Source: Acidobacteriota bacterium (GTDB taxonomy: Bacteria > Acidobacteriota > Terriglobia > Terriglobales > SCQP01). Taken from it: 45,017 nt of DNA. Under the pieces are notes generated by a model. That model had not been told where the DNA came from and made no database searches. It worked only from the letters and a program-made list of their open reading frames with translations. The position numbers were made by a program, and so were the translations under genes. This document shows, in pieces, positions 1 to 8,117 of the stretch (within the stretch, counting starts at the first letter, position 1; each line of letters starts with the position of its first letter). Location of the stretch: NCBI GenBank assembly GCA_021826505.1, contig JAKAZV010000007.1, forward strand, positions 1 through 45,017. The letters are read 5' to 3'.

Positions 1-60
1 GCGACTTCGGTGGGAATCCAGGTCAAAGGTGTGAGGCGCGGCAAAAAAGCGGTCCCGCCG

Positions 61-74
61 TTGACAAGTGTTAA
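61..74 (+). promoter_or_regulatory. Near-palindrome overlapping a possible -35 box, upstream of the GH2 gene
   Basis: The sequence TTGACAAGTGTTAA is a 14-bp near-palindrome (TTGACA-AG-TGTTAA, one mismatch). Its left half matches a consensus -35 hexamer. It lies about 60 bp before the chosen start of the GH2 gene, so it could be a promoter with an overlapping operator. No convincing -10 was found at 16-18 bp spacing, so the call is tentative. Confidence 0.3.
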
Positions 75-134
75 TATGCGGTTGATTCCCGCTGGGTTTG
101 AATGCGCGGGAGCAGATTGTACGGGACCATACCT

Positions 135-2867
135 ATGAAAACCGCGGCTTTTTCCGGCTGGCTTCGGAGTCTTCTCGCTCCATGCCGGTTGTCTTTTTTG
201 ATCTTGATGGTTGGGCTTTCGGGCCTTTGCGCCCAGGCCTCGCGGCCGGCTCAGTCCAGCCATCGCCCGCGGTCAACAGCCTCGGCCTGGCCCGCGCCGG
301 GCCGGCGCCGGGTTCTGCGCCGGGGCTGGCAAATTCGCTCCTCCGCCGCCATCACCGCCCCGGACGCCCGCGTTTCCAGCCCCGGCTACCATCCCCGGGG
401 ATGGTTTGCCGCCGAAGTTCCCGGCACCGTGGTCGCGAATCTGGTCCGCGATCATATTTATCCCAACCCCAACTACGGCATGAACTTTCGCGCCTTTCCC
501 GGCGAAACCTATCCCATTGGCGGCAACTTCGCCAATATTCACATGCCGCCCGACAGCCCTTATCGCGCGGCCTGGTGGTACCGGAAAAATTTCCGCCTGC
601 TTCGCGCGCCGCGCGGCCGCCAGCTCTGGCTGCATTTTAGCGGCATCAACTTCCGTGCCGCGGTCTGGCTCAATGGACGCCGGATCGCCACTTCTTCCCG
701 GATCGCCGGAACCTGGCGCACCTACCGCTTCAACATCACCCGGTTTGTGCGCCCCGGAATCAACACGCTCGCCGTCAAAGTCCATGCCCCCACGCCCACC
801 GATCTGGCGCTCAGCTTTGTGGACTGGAACCCGCTCGCGCCCGACAAAGACATGGGCCTGTTTCGCCAGGTCTATCTCACCAGCAGCGGCCCGGTGGCGC
901 TGGCTTATCCGCAGGTAACCACGGCGCTCGATCTGCCTTCATTCGCCGCCGCCCATCTCACGCTTGCGGCCCATCTGCTCAATCCCGGCGCTCAGCCGGT
1001 CACGGGCACGCTGGTGGCCCGCATCGGCCGATTGCGGGTATCGCGGCAGGTGACGGTACAGCCCGGCGGCAATCTCCGCGTGGTCTTGCGCCCGGGCCGC
1101 TATGCCGCCCTGAATCTGGCCCATCCCCGGGTATGGTGGCCTTATCTCGAGGGCCCGCGGAATCTTTACCATCTGCGGCTGGCGTTTCTGGTTCACGGCC
1201 GCGTCTCCGACCGGCGGAGTGTCACCTTCGGCATCCGCTCCATCACGTCCCGCGTCAACGCCGCCCGGCACCGCATTTTTTACGTCAACGGCCATCGCTT
1301 TCTGATTCGCGGCGCCGGCTGGGCCGCCAATATGCTGCTTCGCGTCAACCACCGCAACGAGCGCGAGCAGCTCGAATATGTGCGCAACATGCATCTGAAC
1401 GCGGTGCGGCTCGAAGGCAAGCCCATGGACCAGTATTTTTACCGGGAATGCGACCGGCTGGGCATACTCGTGCTGCAGGGCTGGGTCTGCTGTTCGCACT
1501 GGCAGTTTTACAAAACCTGGAAGCCGGCTGATTTCACCGTCGCCGGCGACTCGGCCCGCGATCAGATCCGGCGTCTGCGCAACCACCCCAGCCTGGCGGC
1601 TTTTCTCTATGGCAGCGATGTCGCGCCCACCGGCAAAGTCGAAGACGTTTACCTGCGCGCCCTGCATCGCCACCACTGGCCCAACCCCTACATCGCCGGC
1701 GCGGGCTCGCAAAAAACCCAGATCGGCTGGACCGGCGTCAAAATGAGCGGGCCGTATCAGTACGTCGCGCCCTCCTATTGGGAGCTCGATCATCATAATG
1801 GCGGGGCCTTTGGCTTCATTACCGAAACCAGCCCCGGCCCCGCGATTCCGCTGGCCGCCTCGCTGCGCCAGTTCCTGCCGCGCGCCGACTGGTGGCCGAT
1901 TGATCAGGCCTGGGACTATCATGCCGGCGGCGGACAGTTCAAAAACCTCGACTACTATGTTCAGACCATGACTCGCCGCTACGGCGCGCCCCGCAGTCTG
2001 CGCGACTTTGAGCGCAAGGCCCAGGCCACCGATTACGCCGGCGAACGCGCCATGTTTGAAGCGTACGGGCGCAATAAATTTACCTCGACCGGCCTCATAC
2101 AGTGGATGCTCAGCAATGGCTGGCCCTCCATGATCTGGAATTTATATGACTTCTATCTGCGGCCCGGGGGTGGCTATTTCGGCGCCAAAATCGCCTGTCA
2201 GCCGCTGCACATCCAGTATTCCTACGACGATGGCTCGATCTGGGTGGTGAATTCGCTGCTCAAAAATTTCACCGGCGACCGCGCCTCGGTTTCGGTCTAT
2301 GACTGGAATCTTCACCGGGTGTTTCACCAGCAAGTCATCGCCAGCCTGCCCGCTAACCGTTCCGTCAGGGTGCTGCAGATTCCCGCGCTTCCGGGCTTGT
2401 CCACAACCTATTTCGTGCGGCTGCGCCTGACCAGCCCGCGGGGCCGCGTCATCAGCCGCAATTTTTACTGGCTTTCGACCCAGCCCGATGTCTTCAACTG
2501 GAAAAAATCCACTTGGTATTACACTCCTCTGACCGGCTTTGCCAACCTGAAAGCCCTGCAGCATCTGCCCCCGGTCAAACTGACGGCGCGGGCCACGGGC
2601 CGGCAGCGGCATGGCCTCGAAGTGGATCACATTACGCTGCGCAACCCCAGCAAAAACCTGGCCTTTCAGGTGCACCTGACGGTGCTGCGCGGCCGCCGTG
2701 GTCCCGATATCCATCCTCTGCTCTGGCAGGACAACTTTATCGAACTCATGCCCGGCGCACAGCGCACCCTCCGCGTTCGCTATGCCGCCGCGCGGCTGCG
2801 TGGCGCCCGTCCGGTCATCCGCGTGGGCGGCTGGAATATTCAACGGGAATATATTCCCGTGCGTTAA
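135..2867 (+). CDS. Secreted GH2 glycosidase, exo-beta-D-glucosaminidase-like
   Basis: About 910 residues. The ATG at 135 was chosen over an in-frame ATG at 102 because it gives a clean signal peptide (MKTAAF..., a hydrophobic core, then GLCAQA). Jelly-roll, Ig-like and TIM-barrel GH2 domains follow in order. The usual GH2 acid/base Asn-Glu is replaced by Ser-Asp in the motif GSDVAP (Asp about 495), and the likely nucleophile is Glu about 564 in GFITETSPG. This Ser-Asp pattern defines the GH2 subfamily of exo-beta-D-glucosaminidases (CsxA type), which release glucosamine from the non-reducing end of chitosan oligomers. The roughly 69-residue spacing between the two acids is close to the CsxA spacing. 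Chitosan as substrate is inferred; GH2 membership is firm. The protein probably acts in the periplasm or outside the cell. The next gene, a sigma factor, is about 160 bp downstream and looks like a separate unit. Confidence 0.85.
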   Translation: MKTAAFSGWLRSLLAPCRLSFLILMVGLSGLCAQASRPAQSSHRPRSTASAWPAPGRRRVLRRGWQIRSSAAITAPDARVSSPGYHPRGWFAAEVPGTVVANLVRDHIYPNPNYGMNFRAFPGETYPIGGNFANIHMPPDSPYRAAWWYRKNFRLLRAPRGRQLWLHFSGINFRAAVWLNGRRIATSSRIAGTWRTYRFNITRFVRPGINTLAVKVHAPTPTDLALSFVDWNPLAPDKDMGLFRQVYLTSSGPVALAYPQVTTALDLPSFAAAHLTLAAHLLNPGAQPVTGTLVARIGRLRVSRQVTVQPGGNLRVVLRPGRYAALNLAHPRVWWPYLEGPRNLYHLRLAFLVHGRVSDRRSVTFGIRSITSRVNAARHRIFYVNGHRFLIRGAGWAANMLLRVNHRNEREQLEYVRNMHLNAVRLEGKPMDQYFYRECDRLGILVLQGWVCCSHWQFYKTWKPADFTVAGDSARDQIRRLRNHPSLAAFLYGSDVAPTGKVEDVYLRALHRHHWPNPYIAGAGSQKTQIGWTGVKMSGPYQYVAPSYWELDHHNGGAFGFITETSPGPAIPLAASLRQFLPRADWWPIDQAWDYHAGGGQFKNLDYYVQTMTRRYGAPRSLRDFERKAQATDYAGERAMFEAYGRNKFTSTGLIQWMLSNGWPSMIWNLYDFYLRPGGGYFGAKIACQPLHIQYSYDDGSIWVVNSLLKNFTGDRASVSVYDWNLHRVFHQQVIASLPANRSVRVLQIPALPGLSTTYFVRLRLTSPRGRVISRNFYWLSTQPDVFNWKKSTWYYTPLTGFANLKALQHLPPVKLTARATGRQRHGLEVDHITLRNPSKNLAFQVHLTVLRGRRGPDIHPLLWQDNFIELMPGAQRTLRVRYAAARLRGARPVIRVGGWNIQREYIPVR

Positions 2868-2893
2868 TGGCCGCCTGACCGGCGTATGAATAT

Positions 2894-2910
2894 AAAAGCG
2901 GCCGTGCCGC
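2894..2910. repeat. A-tract hairpin, copy 1 of a recurring intergenic motif
   Basis: AAAA is followed by GCGGC-CGT-GCCGC, a perfect 5-bp stem with a 3-nt loop. Near-identical hairpins occur at 13794-13810, 39487-39507 and 41236-41252. Read on the minus strand it has the form of a short intrinsic terminator (stem then T4), but no minus-strand gene reads into it here. Confidence 0.45.
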
Positions 2911-3029
2911 GGCTGCTTGGATAAAACCTTGCCTTGCTATGGTTTACAATAGCTTCGCCGGTGGCTGTCTTGCGGCCGGGCGTGAAATTAATTTGCAGTT
3001 TCGAGCGTAGCTAAGAATGGATCCAGATC

Positions 3030-3611
3030 GTGGCCGGAATGATCAGCGATGTGGAGTTGCAGCCAATTCTGAACCGGGCGCGCCAGGGCAATGGCGAGGC
3101 CTGGGGCGAGTTGTATCAACTCTATTCGCCCGCCATCCAGCGGTTCTGCCGCCATACTCTGGGTAATCCGGAGGATGCCGAAGACGCCACGGCAGATATT
3201 TTTATCAAACTGCGGCAAAAACTCGATCAATACGACCCCGCCCGGCCCTTCAGCCCCTGGCTGTATAAGGTCGCGGGCAATCATTGCTGGGACCTGCTGC
3301 GCCAGCGCGGCCGCCGCGGTTTTGAAACCGGCGAAGTCGAGGAAATGCCGATCCCCTCGCAGGACCCCAGCCAGCTGGAACAGTTGATTACCACGCAAAC
3401 CAGCGAGCAGATGCGGGCGGCGTTGAACAAAATTTCCGAGCGCGCCCGCATGGTGCTGGTGCTGCGCTACTACAGTGATCTTTCCTACGACGAAATTGCC
3501 CAGACCCTGGAGCTGCCCCGGTCATATATCGGGGTAGTATTGTTGCGGGCGCGGCAGCAACTGCGCGCCGCGCTGCGCCCGGGCGAGTCTGGCGGGGAGG
3601 CTTATGAATAA
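3030..3611 (+). CDS. RNA polymerase sigma factor, ECF/sigma-70 family
   Basis: A 193-residue protein from a GTG at 3030; an ATG at 3039 is an equally possible start, and neither has a strong ribosome-binding site. Sigma region 2 is visible at about residues 25-95 (YQLYSPAIQRFC, NPEDAEDATADIFIKL, FSPWLYKVAGNHCWDLLRQ). Sigma region 4 is at about 135-185 (ISERARMVLVLRYYSDLSYDE, then IAQTLELPRSYIGVVLLRAR). Region 3 is absent, as expected for ECF factors. The stop codon overlaps the start of the following zinc-finger membrane protein by 8 bp, the usual arrangement of an ECF sigma factor and its anti-sigma factor. The neighbour is therefore inferred to control this sigma factor. The signal sensed and the target promoters cannot be read from the window. 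Confidence 0.9.
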   Translation: MAGMISDVELQPILNRARQGNGEAWGELYQLYSPAIQRFCRHTLGNPEDAEDATADIFIKLRQKLDQYDPARPFSPWLYKVAGNHCWDLLRQRGRRGFETGEVEEMPIPSQDPSQLEQLITTQTSEQMRAALNKISERARMVLVLRYYSDLSYDEIAQTLELPRSYIGVVLLRARQQLRAALRPGESGGEAYE

Positions 3612-5304
3612 GGAATTGCCCATGCCCGAGCATATGGATGAAGCCATGGCGCTGCTGTGGCTGGAAGGCGAACTGGACCCCAGAACCAGCGCCCGCTGGC
3701 GCCAGCATGCCGGCGCCTGTCCGCGCTGTCATCGCCTCAGCCAGGCCCTGCGCAATGAGACGCTGTGGCTGCGCGAAAGTCTCGGCGCCGTGCCCGCCCC
3801 GGCCCACGCCCGCCATTGGGCCTTGTGGGCGGCCCTGGCCGGCATCGCCTCCGCCGTGCTGGGAGTTTTTGCCTTCTGGTTGCTGCTGCTTCGCCCCTGG
3901 ATGCAGGGTCTCGATCAGATGGGCATGAACGGACAGAATCTTATGAATACGGTGATGTTCAGCGCCATGTTCTGGCGGGGTTGGGCTTCGCTCAACCATT
4001 TGCTGGAAATTCTGGGCCCGGTGGCTTTCTTCGCCAGCGCCTGGCTGCTGCTGCGGCCCCAGCGCGCCCAGCGCCGGCGGCTGGCGGCGCTGATTCTGCT
4101 GCTCGGCCTGGGCGCCGTCATCCATGCTCCGCGGCTGCTCGCCGCGCCCGCTCCGGCGGCCCTGCCGGCGCTTAAAATTATTCATTTGCCCCTCTATGTG
4201 CACAGCAAGACGCCGTTCATCCTTCCCGCCGGCGAAACCGTCGCGCACGACCTGATTATCTGGGCGCCGCAGGTGCGCATTGACGGCCAGGTTCAGGGCA
4301 ATCTCATCGTCTGGACGCAATCGCTCACCGTGGATGGCCAGATTCAGGGCGATCTGGCGGTCTGGGCGCAAAACCTGCACCTCAATCCCGGCGCCCGCGT
4401 CTCCCGGGACGTATTCAGCTTTCTCCAGAATGTGAATATTGCCGGCCTCGTCCGGGGTTCTTTTTATGACTGGTCGCAGCACAATACGATTACCAGCCAG
4501 GTGAACGGCAGCGCCTTTTTCTGGTCCCAGGATATGAACCTGGAGCCGCAGGCGCAGGTGGGCGGCGACGTCGTCGGCATAGGGCAGTTGATTAATTTAC
4601 AAGGGCTGATCGGGCATAATGTCCTGGCAAAGTTTCAGAACAGTGATATTTCCGGCCAGATTCATGGCTCGGCGCGCCTGTTCGGCAATACCCTGGACAT
4701 CGGACCCACGGCCCGGCTGGCGCAAAGCATCTACTTTAAAGGCAAACAGCCGCCGCATGTTTCCCGCCAGGCACAGTTAAGCCATCCAGTGAGCTTTGTC
4801 CGCTTGACCCGGAAATCGCCCTGGGGGAAGGCCAAATTTTATTGGCATCAGGCGCTGTGGTGGGCGGCGGAGCTGCTATTCGGGCTGGTCTTTCTGGCCT
4901 TATTTCCGAATTATTTTTCTGCCGTGGAGCGGCTGACGGCTCGGGTGGGTTTATCGCTGGGCATCGGCATCATTGCCCTGGTGGCCACTCCCATCATTGT
5001 GGTGCTGGCGGGCATCACGATCATTGGCCTGCCGCTCTCGCTGGTGCTGCTGTTTTTATATTTGATCGGCTTGTTCTTCGCCGAAATAATGATCGGCAAC
5101 TGGCTGGGATTGAGCCTGCCCGGTTCGGCCGGCACATATTGGCATCAGGCTCTCCGTCTGGCGCTGGGCCTGCTCATCGTCCGCGTGGCCGTGAATATTC
5201 CCTGGGCCGGCGGCTGGGTTCTGTTTGCAATCCTGATCTGGGGCCTGGGTTTGCAGGCAATCGCCTTGTACCAGTTTCTGCGCCGCCCGGCGCTGACTGC
5301 ATAA
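3604..5304 (+). CDS. Zinc-finger (anti-sigma-like) membrane protein fused to a bactofilin-like repeat domain
   Basis: 566 residues. The ATG at 3604 is preceded by a GGGGAGG ribosome-binding site and overlaps the sigma-factor stop. The N-terminus carries His35-x3-Cys39-x2-Cys42 (HAGACPRC), the signature of the zinc-binding anti-sigma fold. Three hydrophobic segments follow at about 70-180. Residues about 205-375 form short beta-strand repeats (LIIWAPQVRIDGQVQGNLIV, SLTVDGQIQGDLAVWAQ, and so on), like bactofilin or polymer-forming cytoskeletal beta-helices. The C-terminus has at least four membrane helices (about 415-560). Translational coupling with the sigma factor suggests the N-terminal domain binds it and the repeat domain, probably periplasmic, senses envelope state. 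That role is inferred. Zinc-finger-like plus bactofilin-like architectures do occur in database annotations, but the function of this layout is unknown to me. Confidence 0.8.
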   Translation: MNKELPMPEHMDEAMALLWLEGELDPRTSARWRQHAGACPRCHRLSQALRNETLWLRESLGAVPAPAHARHWALWAALAGIASAVLGVFAFWLLLLRPWMQGLDQMGMNGQNLMNTVMFSAMFWRGWASLNHLLEILGPVAFFASAWLLLRPQRAQRRRLAALILLLGLGAVIHAPRLLAAPAPAALPALKIIHLPLYVHSKTPFILPAGETVAHDLIIWAPQVRIDGQVQGNLIVWTQSLTVDGQIQGDLAVWAQNLHLNPGARVSRDVFSFLQNVNIAGLVRGSFYDWSQHNTITSQVNGSAFFWSQDMNLEPQAQVGGDVVGIGQLINLQGLIGHNVLAKFQNSDISGQIHGSARLFGNTLDIGPTARLAQSIYFKGKQPPHVSRQAQLSHPVSFVRLTRKSPWGKAKFYWHQALWWAAELLFGLVFLALFPNYFSAVERLTARVGLSLGIGIIALVATPIIVVLAGITIIGLPLSLVLLFLYLIGLFFAEIMIGNWLGLSLPGSAGTYWHQALRLALGLLIVRVAVNIPWAGGWVLFAILIWGLGLQAIALYQFLRRPALTA

Positions 5305-5309
5305 ACCGC

Positions 5310-5324
5310 GGCGCGGGCCGCGCC
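5310..5324. terminator. Hairpin between convergent genes
   Basis: GGCGCG-GGC-CGCGCC is a perfect 6-bp stem lying between the stop at 5304 (+) and the stop at 5335 (-). There is no T-tract on either side, so it is at best a weak or factor-dependent terminator. Confidence 0.35.
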
Positions 5325-5334
5325 CTGTGCGAAG

Positions 5335-5871
5335 TTATTGCAATACCAGTTTGTGCCGGCCAATGAATATGAGAACTTTCGTCCCTTGAGCCAGTACGCG
5401 CAAGGGCGTCGGATGCCGCATGGCAGCATCCCAGACCGCCTTGGTCGTTCCCTGGGACTGACCCGCCTGATTGTAAACATGAAAAATCAAGGCATGGTGC
5501 GCACCAGGGGCCTTGGACAATCCAAAGCCAAAGCTGCCCACTCCCAGGTGAATGGCGCCCAACTTGATCGGCGTTTCCGAAATCAGCATGCCAATGTATT
5601 TCTGGCGTATATCGGAACTGTAACCGCTCGTCGCCAGTAATCCGATCAGCACCTGTTGCCGGGGGCCCTTCTGCAGCAGCACGGCATGATAACGCTCGAT
5701 GGGAATGGCATTGCCTTCCAGGTAAAAGCTGCGGGGCAGCGCCTTCTTGAATTTCACTCCCGCCAGCCGGTGCCAGCCGGCGTGGGTCTGGCCCCAGACC
5801 ATACCCGCCGAGAAGAGCATCAGGAAAGCGATCAGGGCTGGGTGCCACCGTGAATGAGCGAAGCGTTGCAT
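5335..5871 (-). CDS. Secreted protein of unknown function
   Basis: 178 residues from the ATG at 5871, which has an AGGAG ribosome-binding site 8 nt upstream. The open frame extends further upstream, but the extension runs into the divergent dus gene and lacks coding character. The N-terminus is a signal peptide (a basic stretch, then a hydrophobic run ending GMVWGQ). The mature part has no cysteine cluster, repeats or membrane segments, and I recognise no family. It is rich in short alternating hydrophobic stretches (for example RQQVLIGLLA and HHALIFHVYN) compatible with a beta-sandwich. It is convergent with the zinc-finger/bactofilin gene and divergent from dus, so it is probably transcribed alone. 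A periplasmic or outer-surface location is inferred. Confidence 0.75.
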   Translation of the reverse strand: MQRFAHSRWHPALIAFLMLFSAGMVWGQTHAGWHRLAGVKFKKALPRSFYLEGNAIPIERYHAVLLQKGPRQQVLIGLLATSGYSSDIRQKYIGMLISETPIKLGAIHLGVGSFGFGLSKAPGAHHALIFHVYNQAGQSQGTTKAVWDAAMRHPTPLRVLAQGTKVLIFIGRHKLVLQ

Positions 5872-6012
5872 GCTGGTTCTCCTATGCAGATTGCACAATT
5901 TCAGCCTAAAGTCTTGGCCCGTGATATTCAAGGGAAAATAGCGGCATTGATTCATTAACTTCACTCCCCGGCTTGCCCGTGGGCGGTGAAGGTGGCTTTG
6001 CGCCGGGTTCGC

Positions 6013-6018
6013 TACAAT
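6013..6018 (+). promoter_or_regulatory. Candidate -10 box for dus, possibly leaderless
   Basis: TACAAT ends 7 nt before the ATG at 6026. Transcription would then begin at or next to the start codon, and no real Shine-Dalgarno sequence is present (only AAAGAA). No good -35 is visible at the right spacing. Confidence 0.35.
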
Positions 6019-6025
6019 CAAAGAA

Positions 6026-7126
6026 ATGCAGAAGTTCTGGGAAGATTCCGCGATTTCCGCCCGTCCGCCCGTGCCGCACACGGTCTTGCCGGCCGAGGCG
6101 GTCGTCCGCCACCAGGGCCGGGAAGTGCGCCTGCGGCCGGCCACCATTCTGGCGCCCATGTCGGGCATTACCGACACGGTTTTCCGCCGCTTCATTCGCC
6201 ATGAAAATCTGTTGGACTGTGATTCTGCGCCGGAGGAATCGCTTTCTCCCGTGCGCAGCGGCTGCGGCCTGATCATGACGGAATTCACCAGCGCCGATGG
6301 GCTGGTGCGGTCGGAAAAAGTCGCGCGCCGCTATCTCAGCTTTGAAGCCGACGAGCACCCCATCGCGGCCCAGCTTTTTGGCAGCGATCCGGCGGCCCTG
6401 ACCGATGCCGCCCGGGTCGTGCAGGGTATGGGCTTCGACATCGTGGATCTCAACCTGGGCTGCCCGGCGAAAAAAGTCGTGAAATGCAACGGCGGATCGG
6501 GGTTATTGCGGGATCTGCCGCTGTTGCGCGGGCTGTTTACCGCTATTCGCGCCGCTGTGGATATTCCCTTCACGGTCAAATTCCGCGCCGGCTGGGATGA
6601 AAAAAACCTGGTGCATCTGGATCTGGCAAAAATGGCCGAAGACTGCGGCGTCAATGCCCTGGCGTTGCATGCCCGCACCCGCGCCCAGGGTTATTCCGGC
6701 ACGGCGCGGTGGGAGTGGATCGCCCAGGTGAAACAGGCGGTGAGCATTCCGGTCTGGGGCAACGGCGATATCCGCCGCCCGGAAGACGCCGCCGCCATGG
6801 CCGCCTTTACCGGATGCGATGGCATCATGATCGGCCGCGCCGCCGCGTCCAATCCCTGGATTTTTCGCCAGCTTGAATCCTATCGTCTGACGGGCGCTTA
6901 CGCCCAGCCCGGCGATGCCGAGCGCGGCCGGCTGATGCGCAATTATTTTTCCCGGCTTTGCCAGGCGCGGACGCCCGGCGGATTGGGCAAAATGAAGCAG
7001 TTCACCGCCTGGTTCACGCACGGAGTGCGCGGCGGCGGTGAGCTGCGAAATGCCGTCTATCAGGCCAGCTCTGAATCCGAAGCTCTGGCCCGTGTGGAAG
7101 ACTTTTTTGCCGTCGCGCGGGCCTGA
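6026..7126 (+). CDS. dusB: tRNA-dihydrouridine synthase (DusB-like)
   Basis: 366 residues. This is an FMN-dependent enzyme that reduces uridines to dihydrouridine in the tRNA D-loop, in the cytoplasm, using NADPH. The Dus fold is clear: an N-terminal flavin-binding motif (LAPMSGITDTVFR), the catalytic motif LNLGCPAKKVVK with the proton-donating Cys at 146, then FTVKFRAGW, ALHARTRAQGYSG, VWGNGDI and GIMIGRAA, which contact FMN and phosphate. A short helical domain closes the C-terminus. Residues about 60-80 contain a small insertion (around DCDSAPEESLSPVRS) relative to typical DusB. The gene stands alone, divergent from a secreted protein and convergent with a membrane protein. Family assignment is firm; the B-type label rests on general resemblance. 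Confidence 0.93.
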   Translation: MQKFWEDSAISARPPVPHTVLPAEAVVRHQGREVRLRPATILAPMSGITDTVFRRFIRHENLLDCDSAPEESLSPVRSGCGLIMTEFTSADGLVRSEKVARRYLSFEADEHPIAAQLFGSDPAALTDAARVVQGMGFDIVDLNLGCPAKKVVKCNGGSGLLRDLPLLRGLFTAIRAAVDIPFTVKFRAGWDEKNLVHLDLAKMAEDCGVNALALHARTRAQGYSGTARWEWIAQVKQAVSIPVWGNGDIRRPEDAAAMAAFTGCDGIMIGRAAASNPWIFRQLESYRLTGAYAQPGDAERGRLMRNYFSRLCQARTPGGLGKMKQFTAWFTHGVRGGGELRNAVYQASSESEALARVEDFFAVARA

Positions 7127-7153
7127 GCTGTGCCGCCGAAAAAATAGATCCCG

Positions 7154-7993
7154 TCACTGCCTCGCTTTTTTCATCTTCATTCCACCGCCGCCCACAGCTC
7201 CCCCGGCCATGGCGCAGCCCAGCGAAATCAATGCCAGCCAGAACCCGGCCCAGGTTACGGCGCTGCCGCCGGTTTTTGCGCCGCTGGACACATTTTTGCC
7301 CAGGTTCGTTGCCGTTCCGCCCAGCCTCGAGTAATTCGGCGCCATGCCGTGTATGATGGCGCTGGCTCGCGCCGTGGATATGGCGGCGTCATGGGCCAGT
7401 GCCGTTGCGGCAGCGCCCGGATGGCCCGCTGTCAGCTGTCCGCCGATGATGGCGGCCTGGGCCCGGGACACATGCAAGCCGTCGGCCCGCAATTGTCCCT
7501 GCAGCATATTCACGCCGGTGGTGGCCGCATGACTCACGGCCGTGGTGGCGCTGGTCGCCGCGTGGGCCGCGACCGTCATCGCCCGCCCGGCAATCCATCC
7601 CAGGGCGAGCACGCTGGAAATCATGATCAGGCCCCAGAGGGTAATGCTTTTCATGATGCCGTGGGCTCGCGTCGCCGCCGGTATTCTGCCGGTGACCCAG
7701 CCGCCGATAAATGTCGAAAGCAGCAGCACGATCACGCTCCAGATCGCCATGCCTTTTCCCGCCGATGCCCAGGAAGAGGGGTTCATCGGGTTCACCGATG
7801 AAAACCCGATTCCCAGCACCAGAAATAGAAGCAATACCGCAACTCCGGCAAACACGGCATAGCCCGACCAGACGCCGCTCCATTCCATGCCCTGGCTCCG
7901 GACCGCGGTCCCGGGCTGGCCTGAAGTGCTGAGTTCCCGGTCCATCTGCCGGCGCAGGAACATGCGCCGTTCAATGCTGCGTACAGTGCTCAT
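7154..7993 (-). CDS. Membrane protein of unknown function
   Basis: 279 residues from the ATG at 7993, with GGAGG 5 nt upstream. An upstream in-frame extension was rejected because it overlaps the neighbouring MBL gene. Three hydrophobic helices lie in the first half (VFAGVAVLLLFLVLGIGF, then around SVIVLLLSTFIGGWV and GLIMISSVLALGWIAG). A long Ala/Thr/His-rich segment follows (about 155-245; AHAATSATTAVSHAATTG), and a final helix near the C-terminus ends in Gly-rich and basic residues (GGGGMKMKKARQ). The layout suggests a large loop held between membrane anchors. No enzymatic motif is seen and I do not recognise the family. It is the last gene of a leftward run mfd - MBL hydrolase - this gene, 124 bp after the hydrolase, so it may be co-transcribed or have its own promoter. 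Confidence 0.7.
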   Translation of the reverse strand: MSTVRSIERRMFLRRQMDRELSTSGQPGTAVRSQGMEWSGVWSGYAVFAGVAVLLLFLVLGIGFSSVNPMNPSSWASAGKGMAIWSVIVLLLSTFIGGWVTGRIPAATRAHGIMKSITLWGLIMISSVLALGWIAGRAMTVAAHAATSATTAVSHAATTGVNMLQGQLRADGLHVSRAQAAIIGGQLTAGHPGAAATALAHDAAISTARASAIIHGMAPNYSRLGGTATNLGKNVSSGAKTGGSAVTWAGFWLALISLGCAMAGGAVGGGGMKMKKARQ

Positions 7994-8117
7994 GGTTTCC
8001 TCCCGCATTATTGCGATGCGGAAGCTGGCCCGAAGGTGGGAAGCAGGATTTCTCAGGCAACGGATTTTTGAAGCGAGGGTTGCCGGATGCGGCAGCTCTG
8101 GATTGAATAAGTCCGGC

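Noticed and set aside
5872-6288. N-terminal extension of the secreted protein gene on the minus strand
   Set aside because: It overlaps the divergent dus gene, and an ATG with a good ribosome-binding site and signal peptide exists at 5871.
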